NCBI RefSeq assembly: GCF_029544075.1
Contig: NZ_JAJQJH010000015.1
Span: 29,663 to 93,662 of the forward strand
DNA: 64,000 nucleotides
Direction: 5' to 3'
Origin: Chromohalobacter canadensis
GTDB lineage: Bacteria; Pseudomonadota; Gammaproteobacteria; Pseudomonadales; Halomonadaceae
Shown: positions 52,154-61,152 of the stretch, in pieces
How the letters are laid out: each line of letters opens with the position of its first letter
How positions within the stretch are numbered: position 1 is the stretch's first letter
Made by a program: the position numbers and the translations under genes
Notes under the pieces: model-generated
Told to the model about the DNA's origin: nothing
Seen by the model: the letters and a program-made list of their open reading frames with translations, nothing else
The model's database searches: none

Positions 52154-54835
52154 TTACGGCGCGGGGCGTGTCAGATCGAGACTCAGCGTCACGGTATCCA
52201 CGGTGTCGCCAGCGGGCTGCGTCACGAATCCCAGCTCCGCCGCCATCTGCCGCATGGAGTGATTTTCTCGCAACACATCGGCGAAGACCTGGCGAATGCC
52301 GGTCTCGCGGGCGTAGTCGATCATCTGCTGCATCAACCGATAGCCGAGGCCGGTGCCTTTCTTGTCGCTGCGGACCATGATCGCGAACTCGGCTTTCTCC
52401 TTGTCGGGGTCGGCGGAGAGCCGTACCACACCGACGATGGCCGCATCCTCCGGCAAGGTCGCCACGAAGGCCATCTCGCGGTCGTAGTCGATCTGCGTCA
52501 GGCGCGCGGCGAAGGCATGATCGAATGCCTTGATGGCCGCGAAGAAACGCAGCCGCACATCCTCCGGCGTGGAATTGCGCAGCATCTCGACCAGCGCGCC
52601 CTCGTCCTCGGGACGAATGGGCCGCAGGCAGTAACGCTGCCCGGCGCGCGTCTCGATCTCTTCCTCCAACTGCTGCGGATACGGCCGAATCGCCAGGGGC
52701 TTGCGCTGGTCGCCCTCGGCGCGGACCACGATGCGCGCATCCAGGGCGATCACCCCGCTGGCATCCGTCAGCAGCGGATTGATGTCGAGCTCGACCACGC
52801 GCGTCAGGTCGCTGACCAGTTGCGAGACCTTGATGAGCGTCGCGGTCACGGCCTCGAGGTCGGCCGCCGGGCGGTCCCGATAGCCACGCAACAACCGCGC
52901 CACGCGTGTCGAGGCGATCATGTCCCGCGCCAGCAGTGGATTGAGCGGCGGCAGCCCCACCACCCGGTCGCCGATGACCTCGACCGCCGTGCCGCCCTGG
53001 CCGAACACGATCACCGGCCCGAAGAGGCTGTCTTCGGCGACGCCCACGATCAGCTCATGCGCCCCCGGCCGGCGGATCATCGGCTGCACGTTGAAGCCCT
53101 CCACGCGGGCCTCGGGCTGGGCACGCCGCACCGCCGCGAGCATATCCTCGGCGGCCTGCGTCACGGCACCGGGCGAGGCCAGATTCAACTGCACCCCACC
53201 GACATCCGATTTATGCGAGATATCCGGCGAGAGGATCTTCAGCACCACCGGAAAGCCCAGCCGCTGCGCTGCCTGACTGGCCTCCGCCGGGGTCCGCGCC
53301 ACGATGGCGGGTACCGTGGGGATGTCATAGGCCGCGAGCACCGCCACCGCCTCCGGCTCGGTCAGCACGCTGCGCCCCGCCGCGATCACGCCGTCGATAA
53401 CCGCCTCCGCCTTGGCCGGCTCGAGGGTGACGGCTTCGGCCAGCGCCGGTGGCGTTTCCATCAGTGCCTGCTGGTTGCGCCGGTAGCTGAACAGGTGTGA
53501 GAAGGCCCGAATGGCCTGCTCCGGCGTCTCGTAGGTGGGCAGGCGCTGCGCGGCGAACAGATGCCGCGCCTCGTCGGGCGCGCCCTCGCCCAGCCAGCAG
53601 GTCAGCACCGCCGCGTGCCGCGTGCCGAGCGTCTCGACCACCGCCCGAGCCGCGTCCAGGCTATCGGCGACTGCCGCCGGACAGTTCATGATCAGAATCG
53701 CATCCGCGCCGCGTTCGTCGAGCAGCGCCTCGAGGGCGAGCGCGTAGCGCCTCCCAGGCGCATCGCCCAGAATGTCCACGGGATTGGCATGCGACCACGC
53801 CTCGGGCAGCACCTCGTTCAGGCGTGCCAGCGTCGTCTCGGAGAGTTCGGCCAGGTGCCCGTTCGCGGCGGCCAGCGCGTCCACCGCCAGCACGCCGATG
53901 CCACCACCATTGGTGAGAATCGCCAGCCGGTCGCCCTTCACGCGGATGCCGGTCGCCAGGGTGCCAGCGGCCTGGAACAGCTCGTCCAGCGTTGACACCC
54001 GTAGCATCCCCGCGCGCCGGAATGCCGCGTCGTAGACGGCATCCGCCCCGGCCAACGCCCCGGTATGCGACAGCGCCGCCTTGGCCCCCGCCGCGCTGCG
54101 ACCGGCCTTGACCACCACCACGGGCTTGTTGCGCGAGGCCATGCGCGCCGCCGAGAGAAACTTGCGCACCTCGGTCACCGCCTCGACGTAGAGCAGGATC
54201 GAGCGGGTCTTGGGGTCCAGGGCCAGGTAGTCGAGCATGTCGCCGAAATCGACATCGCTCATCGCCCCCAGCGAGACGACGTGCGAAAAGCCGATGCCGC
54301 GCGCCGAGGCCCAGTCGAGAATGGACGTCGCCACCGCACCGGACTGGGTCACGAAGGCGACATCGCCCTTGGCAGGCGTGAGATGCGCGAAACTGGCGTT
54401 GATGCCCATGTGCGGCGCCAGGATCCCCAGGCAATTGGGCCCGACGATGCGCATCAGATAAGGCTTGGCGGCATCGAGCATCGCCTGCTTGAGCGCCATG
54501 CCCTCGGGGCGCGCGCCCTCGCCGAAGCCCGCCGAGATCACCACCGCCGCGCGGCAGCCTCGCTCGCCAAGCTCGCGGATCAGCCCCGGCACGCTCTCCG
54601 CCGGCGTGGCGATGATGGCCAGGTCCGGCGCCAGCGGCAGCTCGGCGATACTGTGATAGTTGAGGGTCGAGCGGATGGCCCGCTCGTGCGGGTTCACGGT
54701 CAGAATGGGCCCCGCGAAACCGGCCTCCAGCAGATTGCGCGCCAGCACCGCCCCCACCGAGCCCGGCCGGTTGCTCGCCCCGACCAGGGCGATCGTGGCC
54801 GGGGCGAACAACGCATCCAGATTGCGAATCGACAT
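52154..54835 (-). CDS. Bifunctional acyl-CoA-synthetase-like/GNAT protein acetyltransferase (Pat/PatZ type)
   Basis: The 893-residue protein joins an NDP-forming acyl-CoA synthetase-like part to a C-terminal GNAT domain (about 720-885, AIVGVVRLSADPDKEKAEFAIMVRSDKKGTGLGYRLMQQMIDYARE). The synthetase part has CoA-binding at 1-125, ligase CoA and ATP-grasp domains to about 700. This layout matches PatZ/YfiQ, which acetylates lysines of metabolic enzymes such as acetyl-CoA synthetase. It is transcribed after the zinc alcohol dehydrogenase (gap 35 bp), so both may form an operon. Confidence 0.9.
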   Translation of the reverse strand: MSIRNLDALFAPATIALVGASNRPGSVGAVLARNLLEAGFAGPILTVNPHERAIRSTLNYHSIAELPLAPDLAIIATPAESVPGLIRELGERGCRAAVVISAGFGEGARPEGMALKQAMLDAAKPYLMRIVGPNCLGILAPHMGINASFAHLTPAKGDVAFVTQSGAVATSILDWASARGIGFSHVVSLGAMSDVDFGDMLDYLALDPKTRSILLYVEAVTEVRKFLSAARMASRNKPVVVVKAGRSAAGAKAALSHTGALAGADAVYDAAFRRAGMLRVSTLDELFQAAGTLATGIRVKGDRLAILTNGGGIGVLAVDALAAANGHLAELSETTLARLNEVLPEAWSHANPVDILGDAPGRRYALALEALLDERGADAILIMNCPAAVADSLDAARAVVETLGTRHAAVLTCWLGEGAPDEARHLFAAQRLPTYETPEQAIRAFSHLFSYRRNQQALMETPPALAEAVTLEPAKAEAVIDGVIAAGRSVLTEPEAVAVLAAYDIPTVPAIVARTPAEASQAAQRLGFPVVLKILSPDISHKSDVGGVQLNLASPGAVTQAAEDMLAAVRRAQPEARVEGFNVQPMIRRPGAHELIVGVAEDSLFGPVIVFGQGGTAVEVIGDRVVGLPPLNPLLARDMIASTRVARLLRGYRDRPAADLEAVTATLIKVSQLVSDLTRVVELDINPLLTDASGVIALDARIVVRAEGDQRKPLAIRPYPQQLEEEIETRAGQRYCLRPIRPEDEGALVEMLRNSTPEDVRLRFFAAIKAFDHAFAARLTQIDYDREMAFVATLPEDAAIVGVVRLSADPDKEKAEFAIMVRSDKKGTGLGYRLMQQMIDYARETGIRQVFADVLRENHSMRQMAAELGFVTQPAGDTVDTVTLSLDLTRPAP

Positions 54836-54870
54836 CGGGCCTCTCCGGTCCGTTCAGCGAGCGGTGGCCA

Positions 54871-55899
54871 TCAGGCGGTCAGCAGCATCTTGATGGCCTT
54901 TTCCGACGCGGCACGCGAGAACACCTCATACGCCTTTTCGATCTCGTCCAGCGCGAAACGGTGGGTGATCAGGCTTTCAGCGTCGATGCCGCCGGTCTTG
55001 AGAAACCGCATGAGCACGGGAATGGTATTGGTGTTCACCAGCCCGGTGCGGACCGTGACGTTCTTGATCCACAGTTCCTCGAGGCGCAATTCGACGCTGC
55101 GGCCATGCACGCCGATGTTGGCGAGCCGTCCGCCCGGACGCAGGATGCGCTGGCAGGTATCGAACGTCTCGGGGATGCCCACAGCCTCCATGGCCACGTC
55201 GACGCCCTCGCCGTCGGTGAGCGACATGACCGTCTCCACCGGATCGGCACTGACGGTGTCGGTCGCGCCTAGTTGCCGCGCCACGGCCAGGCGGTTTTCG
55301 TCCGGGTCGACCATGATGATGCGTCCCGGCGAATAGAAGCGCGAGGTCAACAAGGCGGCCAGCCCGATGGGCCCAGCACCGACGATGGCCACGGTATCTC
55401 CCAGCGAGACCTCGCCGTTCAACGCACCGATCTCGTGGCCTGTGGGCAGGATGTCGCTCAGCATCAGCGCCGCGGCGGGCTCCAGCCCCGGCGGCAACCG
55501 GTAAAGGCTGTTGGCGGCATGCGGAATGCGCACCACCTCGGCCTGGGTGCCATCGATCTTGTGACCGAGAATCCACCCGCCATCGCGGCAATGCGCGTAC
55601 ATGCCCTGCTTGCAGTAATCGCAGTGCCCGCACGACGTGATGCACGAGATCAGCACCTGATCGCCAACCGCAAGGCCGCTGACGCCCCCGCCGACCTCCT
55701 CGATCACCCCGATGCCTTCATGGCCCAGGGTGCGCCCCGGCGTCACCGCCGGCACATCGCCCTTGAGGATGTGCAGATCGGTGCCGCAAATGGTGGTATG
55801 CGTCACCCGCACGATGGCATCCGTGGGCTGCTCGATTGCGGGTCGTTCCTTCTCCTTCCAGGCCTTCTGCCCCACTCCCTCATAGACAAGCGCTTTCAT
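54871..55899 (-). CDS. Zinc-dependent alcohol dehydrogenase (MDR family)
   Basis: The 342-residue enzyme has catalytic-zinc ligands Cys38 (TTICGTDLH) and His60-Glu61 (GHEGIG), structural-zinc cysteines 90, 93, 96 and 104 (SCGHCDYCKQGMYAHC), and a Rossmann motif (VAIVGAGPIGLAAL). It oxidises an alcohol or diol with NAD(P)+. The start at 55899 follows GGGAGGGTGGC. Co-orientation with the Pat-like gene suggests two-carbon or fermentation-product metabolism. Substrate not assignable. Confidence 0.9.
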   Translation of the reverse strand: MKALVYEGVGQKAWKEKERPAIEQPTDAIVRVTHTTICGTDLHILKGDVPAVTPGRTLGHEGIGVIEEVGGGVSGLAVGDQVLISCITSCGHCDYCKQGMYAHCRDGGWILGHKIDGTQAEVVRIPHAANSLYRLPPGLEPAAALMLSDILPTGHEIGALNGEVSLGDTVAIVGAGPIGLAALLTSRFYSPGRIIMVDPDENRLAVARQLGATDTVSADPVETVMSLTDGEGVDVAMEAVGIPETFDTCQRILRPGGRLANIGVHGRSVELRLEELWIKNVTVRTGLVNTNTIPVLMRFLKTGGIDAESLITHRFALDEIEKAYEVFSRAASEKAIKMLLTA

Positions 55900-56301
55900 G
55901 CCACCCTCCCCGGGTAACGCCCACCGCGACTCGGCAAGCCCTCGCCTGAGTATAGAAAGCGCGAGGAAACGGGCCATGATCAGGGTCAAGTTTTTAGAAG
56001 TGAATTACCTATTGATGAACTCTTTACGCAGGGCCGCCATCCGCGGTTCAACTTGGGCGATGGAAGCGCTAAAGCACTTCGAGGGTAGGCGCCCAGCAGG
56101 CCTTGCACCTGCGCAAGGAATTGCTAATGCGTGCTAACACATACAATATCAGTCGTTGCAAATGGGTTTACACGCTTCTGCTGGCCTTCATGTGTCTACG
56201 CCGTAGACACATGAAGGAAAATTTGCAGCTATTTACGAGATGACTTAATTATTAGCTTAATCATTTCACCCTTTAGAAAAACGTTACAGCAACCCATATG
56301 C
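55900..56301. other. Gene-free junction region leading into the AT-rich island
   Basis: No convincing gene. GC falls sharply from about 56000 onward. A perfect 15-bp inverted repeat with 3-nt loop lies at 56185-56217. No tRNA, integrase or clear att site was found, but the change of composition marks a likely island edge. Confidence 0.5.
56185..56217. repeat. Perfect inverted repeat at the island edge
   Basis: CCTTCATGTGTCTAC and GTAGACACATGAAGG (15 bp each) flank GCC. It is not followed by a T-run on either strand, so it is not an ordinary terminator. It could be a protein-binding site or a mobile-element relic. Confidence 0.6.
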
Positions 56302-56324
56302 AAAAAGGCGATAAAAATATCGCC
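56302..56324 (-). terminator. Intrinsic terminator of the ATPase/nuclease operon
   Basis: On the minus strand GGCGATA and TATCGCC pair around TTTT and run into TTTTT (56302-56306). It lies 29 bp after the last stop. Confidence 0.8.
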
Positions 56325-56356
56325 AAAATCATAAAATCATAAAATCATAAAATCAC
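56325..56356. repeat. Four tandem copies of an 8-bp unit
   Basis: The unit AAAATCAT occurs four times in a row (last copy AAAATCAC). The array covers the stop codon of the adjacent leftward gene, so copy-number change could alter its end. Confidence 0.75.
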
Positions 56357-56778
56357 ACTTTAATAGTGAATTTAATATTTTTAATCTCAAGAAGAGCCCT
56401 TGTCTTCTCCTTAAACTCTTTTTTTCTTTGCAACGTACTAGGCCCGTGTTTTGGGTAGGTGGTAGTTATAGCGTAACATGTCTTCTTATATCCTTCTAAA
56501 TCTTGAGAAAGCTTTCCTAACGTTGACTTTAGCTGCGACACAGCTTTATCAATTTTCTTCCCTTTTAGCTCTATTAAATGAGCATGTTTTTCTGGCTCTT
56601 CGTGCAAAAACATCCAGTCACACCTTTCTTCATGACCAGTGATCAAGCAGCCATCAATCTTAACCTTTTTAATTTCCACACCAGATTCATTATCAATAGT
56701 CGCACTACACTTATTTTCTTCGACTTTAAACTTTTTATGTGACGCCTTCACTGTACACTTATCGAATTCCAATTTCAT
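56353..56778 (-). CDS. Small PD-(D/E)xK nuclease-like protein, second gene of ATPase operon
   Basis: The 141-residue basic protein is not a recognised family member. It shows a pattern compatible with a PD-(D/E)xK nuclease core: Asp54 in ERCDWMF, then Glu70-x-Lys72 in HLIELKGKK and Gln82 in AVSQLKSTL. Such small nucleases cut DNA or RNA, but activity is inferred only from the pattern. Its start overlaps the ATPase stop by 4 bp (ATGA), so the two are translationally coupled. The AT-rich codon use differs from most of the window, suggesting acquisition by transfer. Probable anti-phage effector. Confidence 0.5.
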   Translation of the reverse strand: MKLEFDKCTVKASHKKFKVEENKCSATIDNESGVEIKKVKIDGCLITGHEERCDWMFLHEEPEKHAHLIELKGKKIDKAVSQLKSTLGKLSQDLEGYKKTCYAITTTYPKHGPSTLQRKKEFKEKTRALLEIKNIKFTIKV

Positions 56779-58046
56779 TCCCCTGCCAAGAGAAGCTTGT
56801 TGGACACTTCATTGAAGTGCTCTGAAACTTCATCCAAAATATCTCCTCCAAGCATCCTATACTCGTCATCTTTTATACTTTTAATTACGCCTTCGTCTAT
56901 TGTAAAAGCCGAGACAGACTCATAGTCAACAGGAGACCCGCCACTGTTTATTTTCTTAAACTCATCTTCACCCATAGAACCAGAACTAACAACATCATGA
57001 GCCATTATAAGATTATTCAAAGCCGAAAGTATATAAGGACTATGAGTTGTCAGAAAAATATTTAAGCCCACTTCCTCCCGCAACATTGAAAGAACAGAAA
57101 CTATATATCCTTGGGAAGTTGGAAACAAGTGAGCTTCTGGTTCCTCGATAAACAGAGAAGTTGTCTTACCTTGGATGCTTCGAGCAGGAAGAACATTTAG
57201 CGTAAGCAGCATCGGCAAGGCTTCCTGCTGTCCAGAAGAAGCATTAGCCAAATTTATCTTATTTCCTTTCGTGACAATCCAGTCTTGTTCTTCACTATAC
57301 TCATAACTCCCTCCAACGATAGCTTGTATAGCTCCATCAATTTTCTCTCTTGTCCCTCTAAAATTCCCTCTATTAAACCTAAGCCCATAAACTTTCTTAG
57401 AAAATTCATACAAGCTACCAAATTCTTTAAGAAATGGGTCTATATCAATATTTGAGGACAAGAAGGTGAATATATTTCTCTGCAAATTTGCAAAAAAAGA
57501 TCTTGAGGCGGGTATAAAAATTGTACTACCAAAAAACTTCCCATGCTCGCCTTCACGCAGTGGCTCTACTACAGCCTGACGAAAAAGCATTGATTCAGGG
57601 ATTGATGAGTCGTACTCATCATCTACCCCTGCCGAGTTCTCCTCTAGGCGCTTTTGATAGATCTTCTTCTTTGAATTATAAAGCGAAGAAAGTGACCTCG
57701 AGTAAGTCAACTTAATATTTGTTTTTCTCTTGGCGTTTCTTCTACCCGAAAGACAAAACTCCAAATCACCGTAACGATAAGTTATTTCGAAACCACTGCC
57801 ATCCCATGTATACCTTGGGAAGTAAGTCTCGAATTTATCGACTAATTCTTTGTCGAGCTCTCTCTTTCCTGTGTTTTTCCTTATACCGTCAATGAAATTA
57901 TCTGAAATCGAATTAAAGAAATACAAGAGCTTTGCTATTACACTTTGCCCTTGTGCTTGCTGGCCAATCACAACGTTTAGGCTTTTTACCTCAAAAAAAC
58001 CTTTCTTTATAACAAGAAAGTTTTCAATAGTGAGCTCTTCCTTCAC
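56775..58046 (-). CDS. ABC/OLD-like AAA ATPase with altered Walker A, defence-type
   Basis: The 423-residue ATPase starts with GTG at 58046 (AAGGG upstream). Motifs: Walker A-like G28-Q-Q-A-Q-G-Q34-S35, where the usual lysine is Gln (CAA); ABC-type signature SSGQQE at 270-275; Walker B LFIEEPEAHLFP around 298-309; switch His335 in TTHSPYIL. It is of the AAA_15/AAA_21 kind that drives two-gene defence systems with a nuclease partner. Here the partner gene follows with a 4-bp overlap. The codon change is one base from AAA, so it may be natural or an inactivating mutation. AT-rich, beside a type I R-M locus. Confidence 0.7.
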   Translation of the reverse strand: MKEELTIENFLVIKKGFFEVKSLNVVIGQQAQGQSVIAKLLYFFNSISDNFIDGIRKNTGKRELDKELVDKFETYFPRYTWDGSGFEITYRYGDLEFCLSGRRNAKRKTNIKLTYSRSLSSLYNSKKKIYQKRLEENSAGVDDEYDSSIPESMLFRQAVVEPLREGEHGKFFGSTIFIPASRSFFANLQRNIFTFLSSNIDIDPFLKEFGSLYEFSKKVYGLRFNRGNFRGTREKIDGAIQAIVGGSYEYSEEQDWIVTKGNKINLANASSGQQEALPMLLTLNVLPARSIQGKTTSLFIEEPEAHLFPTSQGYIVSVLSMLREEVGLNIFLTTHSPYILSALNNLIMAHDVVSSGSMGEDEFKKINSGGSPVDYESVSAFTIDEGVIKSIKDDEYRMLGGDILDEVSEHFNEVSNKLLLAGE

Positions 58047-58117
58047 AACAACACCCTTTATAAAAATATTTAATTATTGACTACCGTCCCAGTGCTATCT
58101 TGCCGCTACCTTTCCAG

Positions 58118-58346
58118 CTAGTCGGTATCCGTCCCTGCCTGCTTGAGCGTCTTCCATACCTGCTCGATTTCCGACTAATCTGCCATGCTTCCTCGGTTGC
58201 TTGATCGTTCATCAGCCACATCGTGAACTGCGGGAAAGCCTGGGTGATTTTGCGCATCAGGGGCAGCCCCTTACTCATTCTCTGACCAAAAACCACATAT
58301 CTGGCTGTACATCTCGCCCGTCCTTTGCCACCGGCTTGGGGATCAT
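58118..58346 (-). pseudogene. Decayed small gene with two apparent frameshifts
   Basis: From ATG at 58346 (overlapping the stop of the previous small frame) the sequence reads MIPKPVAKDGRDVQPDMWF and stops. Another frame carries MSKGLPLMRKITQAFPQF and on to TEEAWQI, and a third ends EIEQVWKTLKQAGTDTD at 58118. Joined, they would give about 75 residues. The family is unknown to me. GC is high, unlike the ATPase operon next to it. Confidence 0.35.
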
Positions 58347-58564
58347 GCCGTCCCGTTGTCCTCATCCTCCAGCAGCGACATGCTGAGCTTTTCTTGATCG
58401 CTCATGCTATCGAATACGGCGTCGGTGACCCTCTTCCCCAGCGAGGCGTTGCTTCTCAAGATCATGGGCTTGCCGGCGTCCACCTCGCCGACGTCGATGC
58501 TGCCTTCTCCAAGCAGCCGGCCCAGCCAAGCGCTAAGCGAATGCCCCTTGAGCATGATGCCCAT
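58343..58564 (-). CDS. Hypothetical small protein upstream of the decayed gene
   Basis: This 73-residue frame (MGIMLKGHSLSAWLGRLL and onward, ending LLEDEDNGTA) overlaps the next frame by ATGA, as in a small operon. No family recognised. It may be a relic of a toxin-antitoxin or phage gene pair replaced by the island. The rest of 58047-58646 holds no other convincing gene; the hsdR promoter should lie in its right end. Confidence 0.3.
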   Translation of the reverse strand: MGIMLKGHSLSAWLGRLLGEGSIDVGEVDAGKPMILRSNASLGKRVTDAVFDSMSDQEKLSMSLLEDEDNGTA

Positions 58565-58646
58565 GCCCCATGCGTTTCGGTGCCTTTTCACGTAATCTAA
58601 CGTAAAAAGTGTTACCCAATCTATAAGACGCAGCAGGGAAGCCGCT

Positions 58647-61073
58647 ATGACCAAGCAAGCTTTCAGCGAACGGGATATCTGTACCAAGTTCATCACACCG
58701 GCCGTCCAGCAGGCGGGGTGGAATCTTCATACCCAAGTTCGCGAAGAGTACCCGGTCAGTGACGGCCGCATCATCGTGCGGGGCCGCCTGCATCACCGCT
58801 CACACCCACGTCGAGCGGACTACGTGCTGTGTTTTCAGAAGAACCAGCCCATCGCCGTCATCGAGGCCAAGGATGCCAGCCACAGCTTGGGCCATGGCAT
58901 GCAACAGGCGCAGGCCTACGCGGAAAAGCTCGATGTGCCCTTTGCCATCAGCTCCAATGGCAGCGGCTTTCTGTTCAGCGACCCGCATCGCTTAGTGTTC
59001 GATCAGGCCGAGACCGAGCTGGCGCTTGATCAACTACCCGGGCCGGATACGCTCTGGCACGGGTATCGCCGCTGGAAAGGCCTGGATGAAGCGACTCGGC
59101 CGGTCATCGAACAGCCCTTCTTCAATGACGGCAGCGGCCGTGCGCCCCGTTACTACCAAGCGGTGGCTATCAATCGCACGGTCGAGGCTATCGCCAAAGG
59201 GCAGAATCGCCTGCTGCTGGTAATGGCCACTGGCACCGGCAAGACCTACACCGCTTTCCAGTTGATCTGGCGGCTATGGAAGGCCGGCCGCAAGCAGCGC
59301 ATCCTGTTCCTGGCCGACCGCAACGCCCTGGTGGACCAAACCAAGAGAGGCGACTTCAAGCCCTTCGGCCAGGCGATGACCAAGATCACCAAGCGCCAGA
59401 TCGAGAAATCACACGAGATCTACCTCTCGTTGTATCAAGCCGTTACCGGCAGCGAAGAAGAACAAAACATCTACAAGCAGTTCTCGCCGGACTTCTTCGA
59501 TCTAGTCGTGATCGACGAGTGCCACCGAGGCAGTGCCGCCGAAGACTCCGCCTGGCGCGCCATCCTGGACTATTTCAGCGGAGCCACTCATATCGGGTTG
59601 ACCGCCACCCCCAAGGAAACCACCGAGGTTTCCAACATCTACTACTTCGGCGAGCCAATCTACACCTACTCGCTCAAGCAGGGCATCGACGACGGCTATC
59701 TGGCACCTTACAAGGTGATTCGAGTCGACCTGGACCGCGACCTGCAAGGCTGGCGCCCCAGCGATGGCCAGACCGATATCCACGGTGAGCTTATCGAGGA
59801 TCGCATCTACAACCTGCGAGATTTCGACCGTAATCTGGTACTGACCCAACGCACCGAGCTGGTCGCGCGCACCATCACTGATTATCTGACCCAGACCGAC
59901 CCGATGCAGAAGACCATTGTGTTCTGCGAGAACATCGACCATGCCGAGCGGATGCGTCAGGCGTTGGTCAACCTCAACCCGAAGCAGATCGCGAAGAACC
60001 GCAAGTACGTGATGCGCATCACTGGGGACGAGCTCGAAGGTAAAGCCGAGCTGGACCATTTTACCGATCCCGAGGAGCCCTACCCCGTCATCGCGGTGAC
60101 CAGCAAGCTGATGACCACCGGCGTCGATGCCAAGACCTGCAAGCTGATAGTGCTCGATCAACGCATTCAGTCGATGACCGAGTTCAAACAGATCATCGGG
60201 CGCGGCACCCGTATCGATGCCGAGCACGACAAGTTCTGGTTCACCATTCTCGACTTCCGCAAGGCAACGGAGCTGTTCGCCGACCCCGCCTTCGATGGCG
60301 ACCCCGAGCAGGTCTACGTGCCCAGCGGCGGCGACCCACTGCTGCCCGATGACGATGCTCCTGAAGACGAGGGCGAAGACCACGCCCCGGAGGAAGGCAG
60401 TGACTTCCCGGACGGTGAGTCAACGTCAGATCCTTATGATCCGCCACTGGGTGAGGACGACGACACGGGCGGCCTTGGCGAGCCTCCAAGCAAATACGTG
60501 GTCAATGATGTCAAAGTAGCCGTCATTGGGCGTCGTGTGCAGTATCTGGGGGCGGATGGCAAGCTGATCACCGAAGAGCTGACCGACTACACTCGCAAGA
60601 CGGTACGCGCTCACTACGCCACCCTGAAAGACTTCCTGCGCCGCTGGGAAGCCAGCGAACGTAAGCAGGCCGTGCTGGATGAGTTGGCCGAGCAAGGCGT
60701 GTTCTGGGAAGAGCTCACCAGCGAGGTCGAGAAGACCCTCGGCGATACGCCGGATCCCTTCGATGCCATCGTGCACATCGTCTACGGCCAGCCCGCGTTG
60801 ACTCGCCGCCAGCGCGCGGCCAAGGCGCGCCAGTCGGATTATTTCGCACGCTATGAGGGCCAGGCTCGCGCCGTGCTGGATGCCCTGATCGACAAATATG
60901 CCGACAGCGGCGTGGCCAGCATCGAAGACACCAAGGTGCTGCAGGTGACGCCGCTGGACCGGCTGGGCACCACGGTGGAGCTGACCCAGGCCTTCGGCGG
61001 CAAAGCAGGCTACCGCGAAGCCGTGCGGGAGCTTGAGGAGACGCTCTACGCCGATGCCGCTACAGCCGTCTGA
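58647..61073 (+). CDS. hsdR: Type I restriction-modification enzyme, R (endonuclease/translocase) subunit
   Basis: The 808-residue subunit has an N-terminal nuclease domain with Asp58, Glu73 and Lys75 (ADYVLCF, VIEAKDAS), then SF2 helicase motifs: Walker A ATGTGKT at 194-200, DECH at 290-293, GLTATP, and the motif VI region QIIGRGTRID. Its length and order fit the EcoEI-like group of type I R subunits. With HsdM and HsdS it translocates and cuts unmethylated DNA. An acidic linker (about 565-610) precedes the C-terminal domain that docks on HsdM. First gene of the hsdRMS operon. Confidence 0.93.
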   Translation: MTKQAFSERDICTKFITPAVQQAGWNLHTQVREEYPVSDGRIIVRGRLHHRSHPRRADYVLCFQKNQPIAVIEAKDASHSLGHGMQQAQAYAEKLDVPFAISSNGSGFLFSDPHRLVFDQAETELALDQLPGPDTLWHGYRRWKGLDEATRPVIEQPFFNDGSGRAPRYYQAVAINRTVEAIAKGQNRLLLVMATGTGKTYTAFQLIWRLWKAGRKQRILFLADRNALVDQTKRGDFKPFGQAMTKITKRQIEKSHEIYLSLYQAVTGSEEEQNIYKQFSPDFFDLVVIDECHRGSAAEDSAWRAILDYFSGATHIGLTATPKETTEVSNIYYFGEPIYTYSLKQGIDDGYLAPYKVIRVDLDRDLQGWRPSDGQTDIHGELIEDRIYNLRDFDRNLVLTQRTELVARTITDYLTQTDPMQKTIVFCENIDHAERMRQALVNLNPKQIAKNRKYVMRITGDELEGKAELDHFTDPEEPYPVIAVTSKLMTTGVDAKTCKLIVLDQRIQSMTEFKQIIGRGTRIDAEHDKFWFTILDFRKATELFADPAFDGDPEQVYVPSGGDPLLPDDDAPEDEGEDHAPEEGSDFPDGESTSDPYDPPLGEDDDTGGLGEPPSKYVVNDVKVAVIGRRVQYLGADGKLITEELTDYTRKTVRAHYATLKDFLRRWEASERKQAVLDELAEQGVFWEELTSEVEKTLGDTPDPFDAIVHIVYGQPALTRRQRAAKARQSDYFARYEGQARAVLDALIDKYADSGVASIEDTKVLQVTPLDRLGTTVELTQAFGGKAGYREAVRELEETLYADAATAV

Positions 61074-61101
61074 GCAGGCTAGGTACAATACGTCGCATTC
61101 T

Positions 61102-61127
61102 GCGCGCCAGCGGCTCCGCTGGCGCGC
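61102..61127. repeat. Strong hairpin between hsdR and hsdM
   Basis: GCGCGCCAGCG and CGCTGGCGCGC pair around GCTC in the 79-bp gap. It has no T-run after it. It could reduce read-through or protect mRNA ends, setting the R:M ratio. Confidence 0.6.
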
Positions 61128-61152
61128 TTCTGGTTATTGAAACAGGATTCCC

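Noticed and set aside
52133..53500. 455-codon open frame on the + strand over the Pat-like gene
   Set aside because: Shadow of a clear GC-rich gene on the opposite strand; low-complexity His/Arg-rich product.
54065..55336. 423-codon open frame over the Pat-like and alcohol dehydrogenase genes
   Set aside because: It spans the ends of two real opposite-strand genes and shows no protein family features.
56185..56217. Perfect inverted repeat as a terminator
   Set aside because: No T-tract on either strand, and the operon to its right already has a good terminator at 56302-56324.
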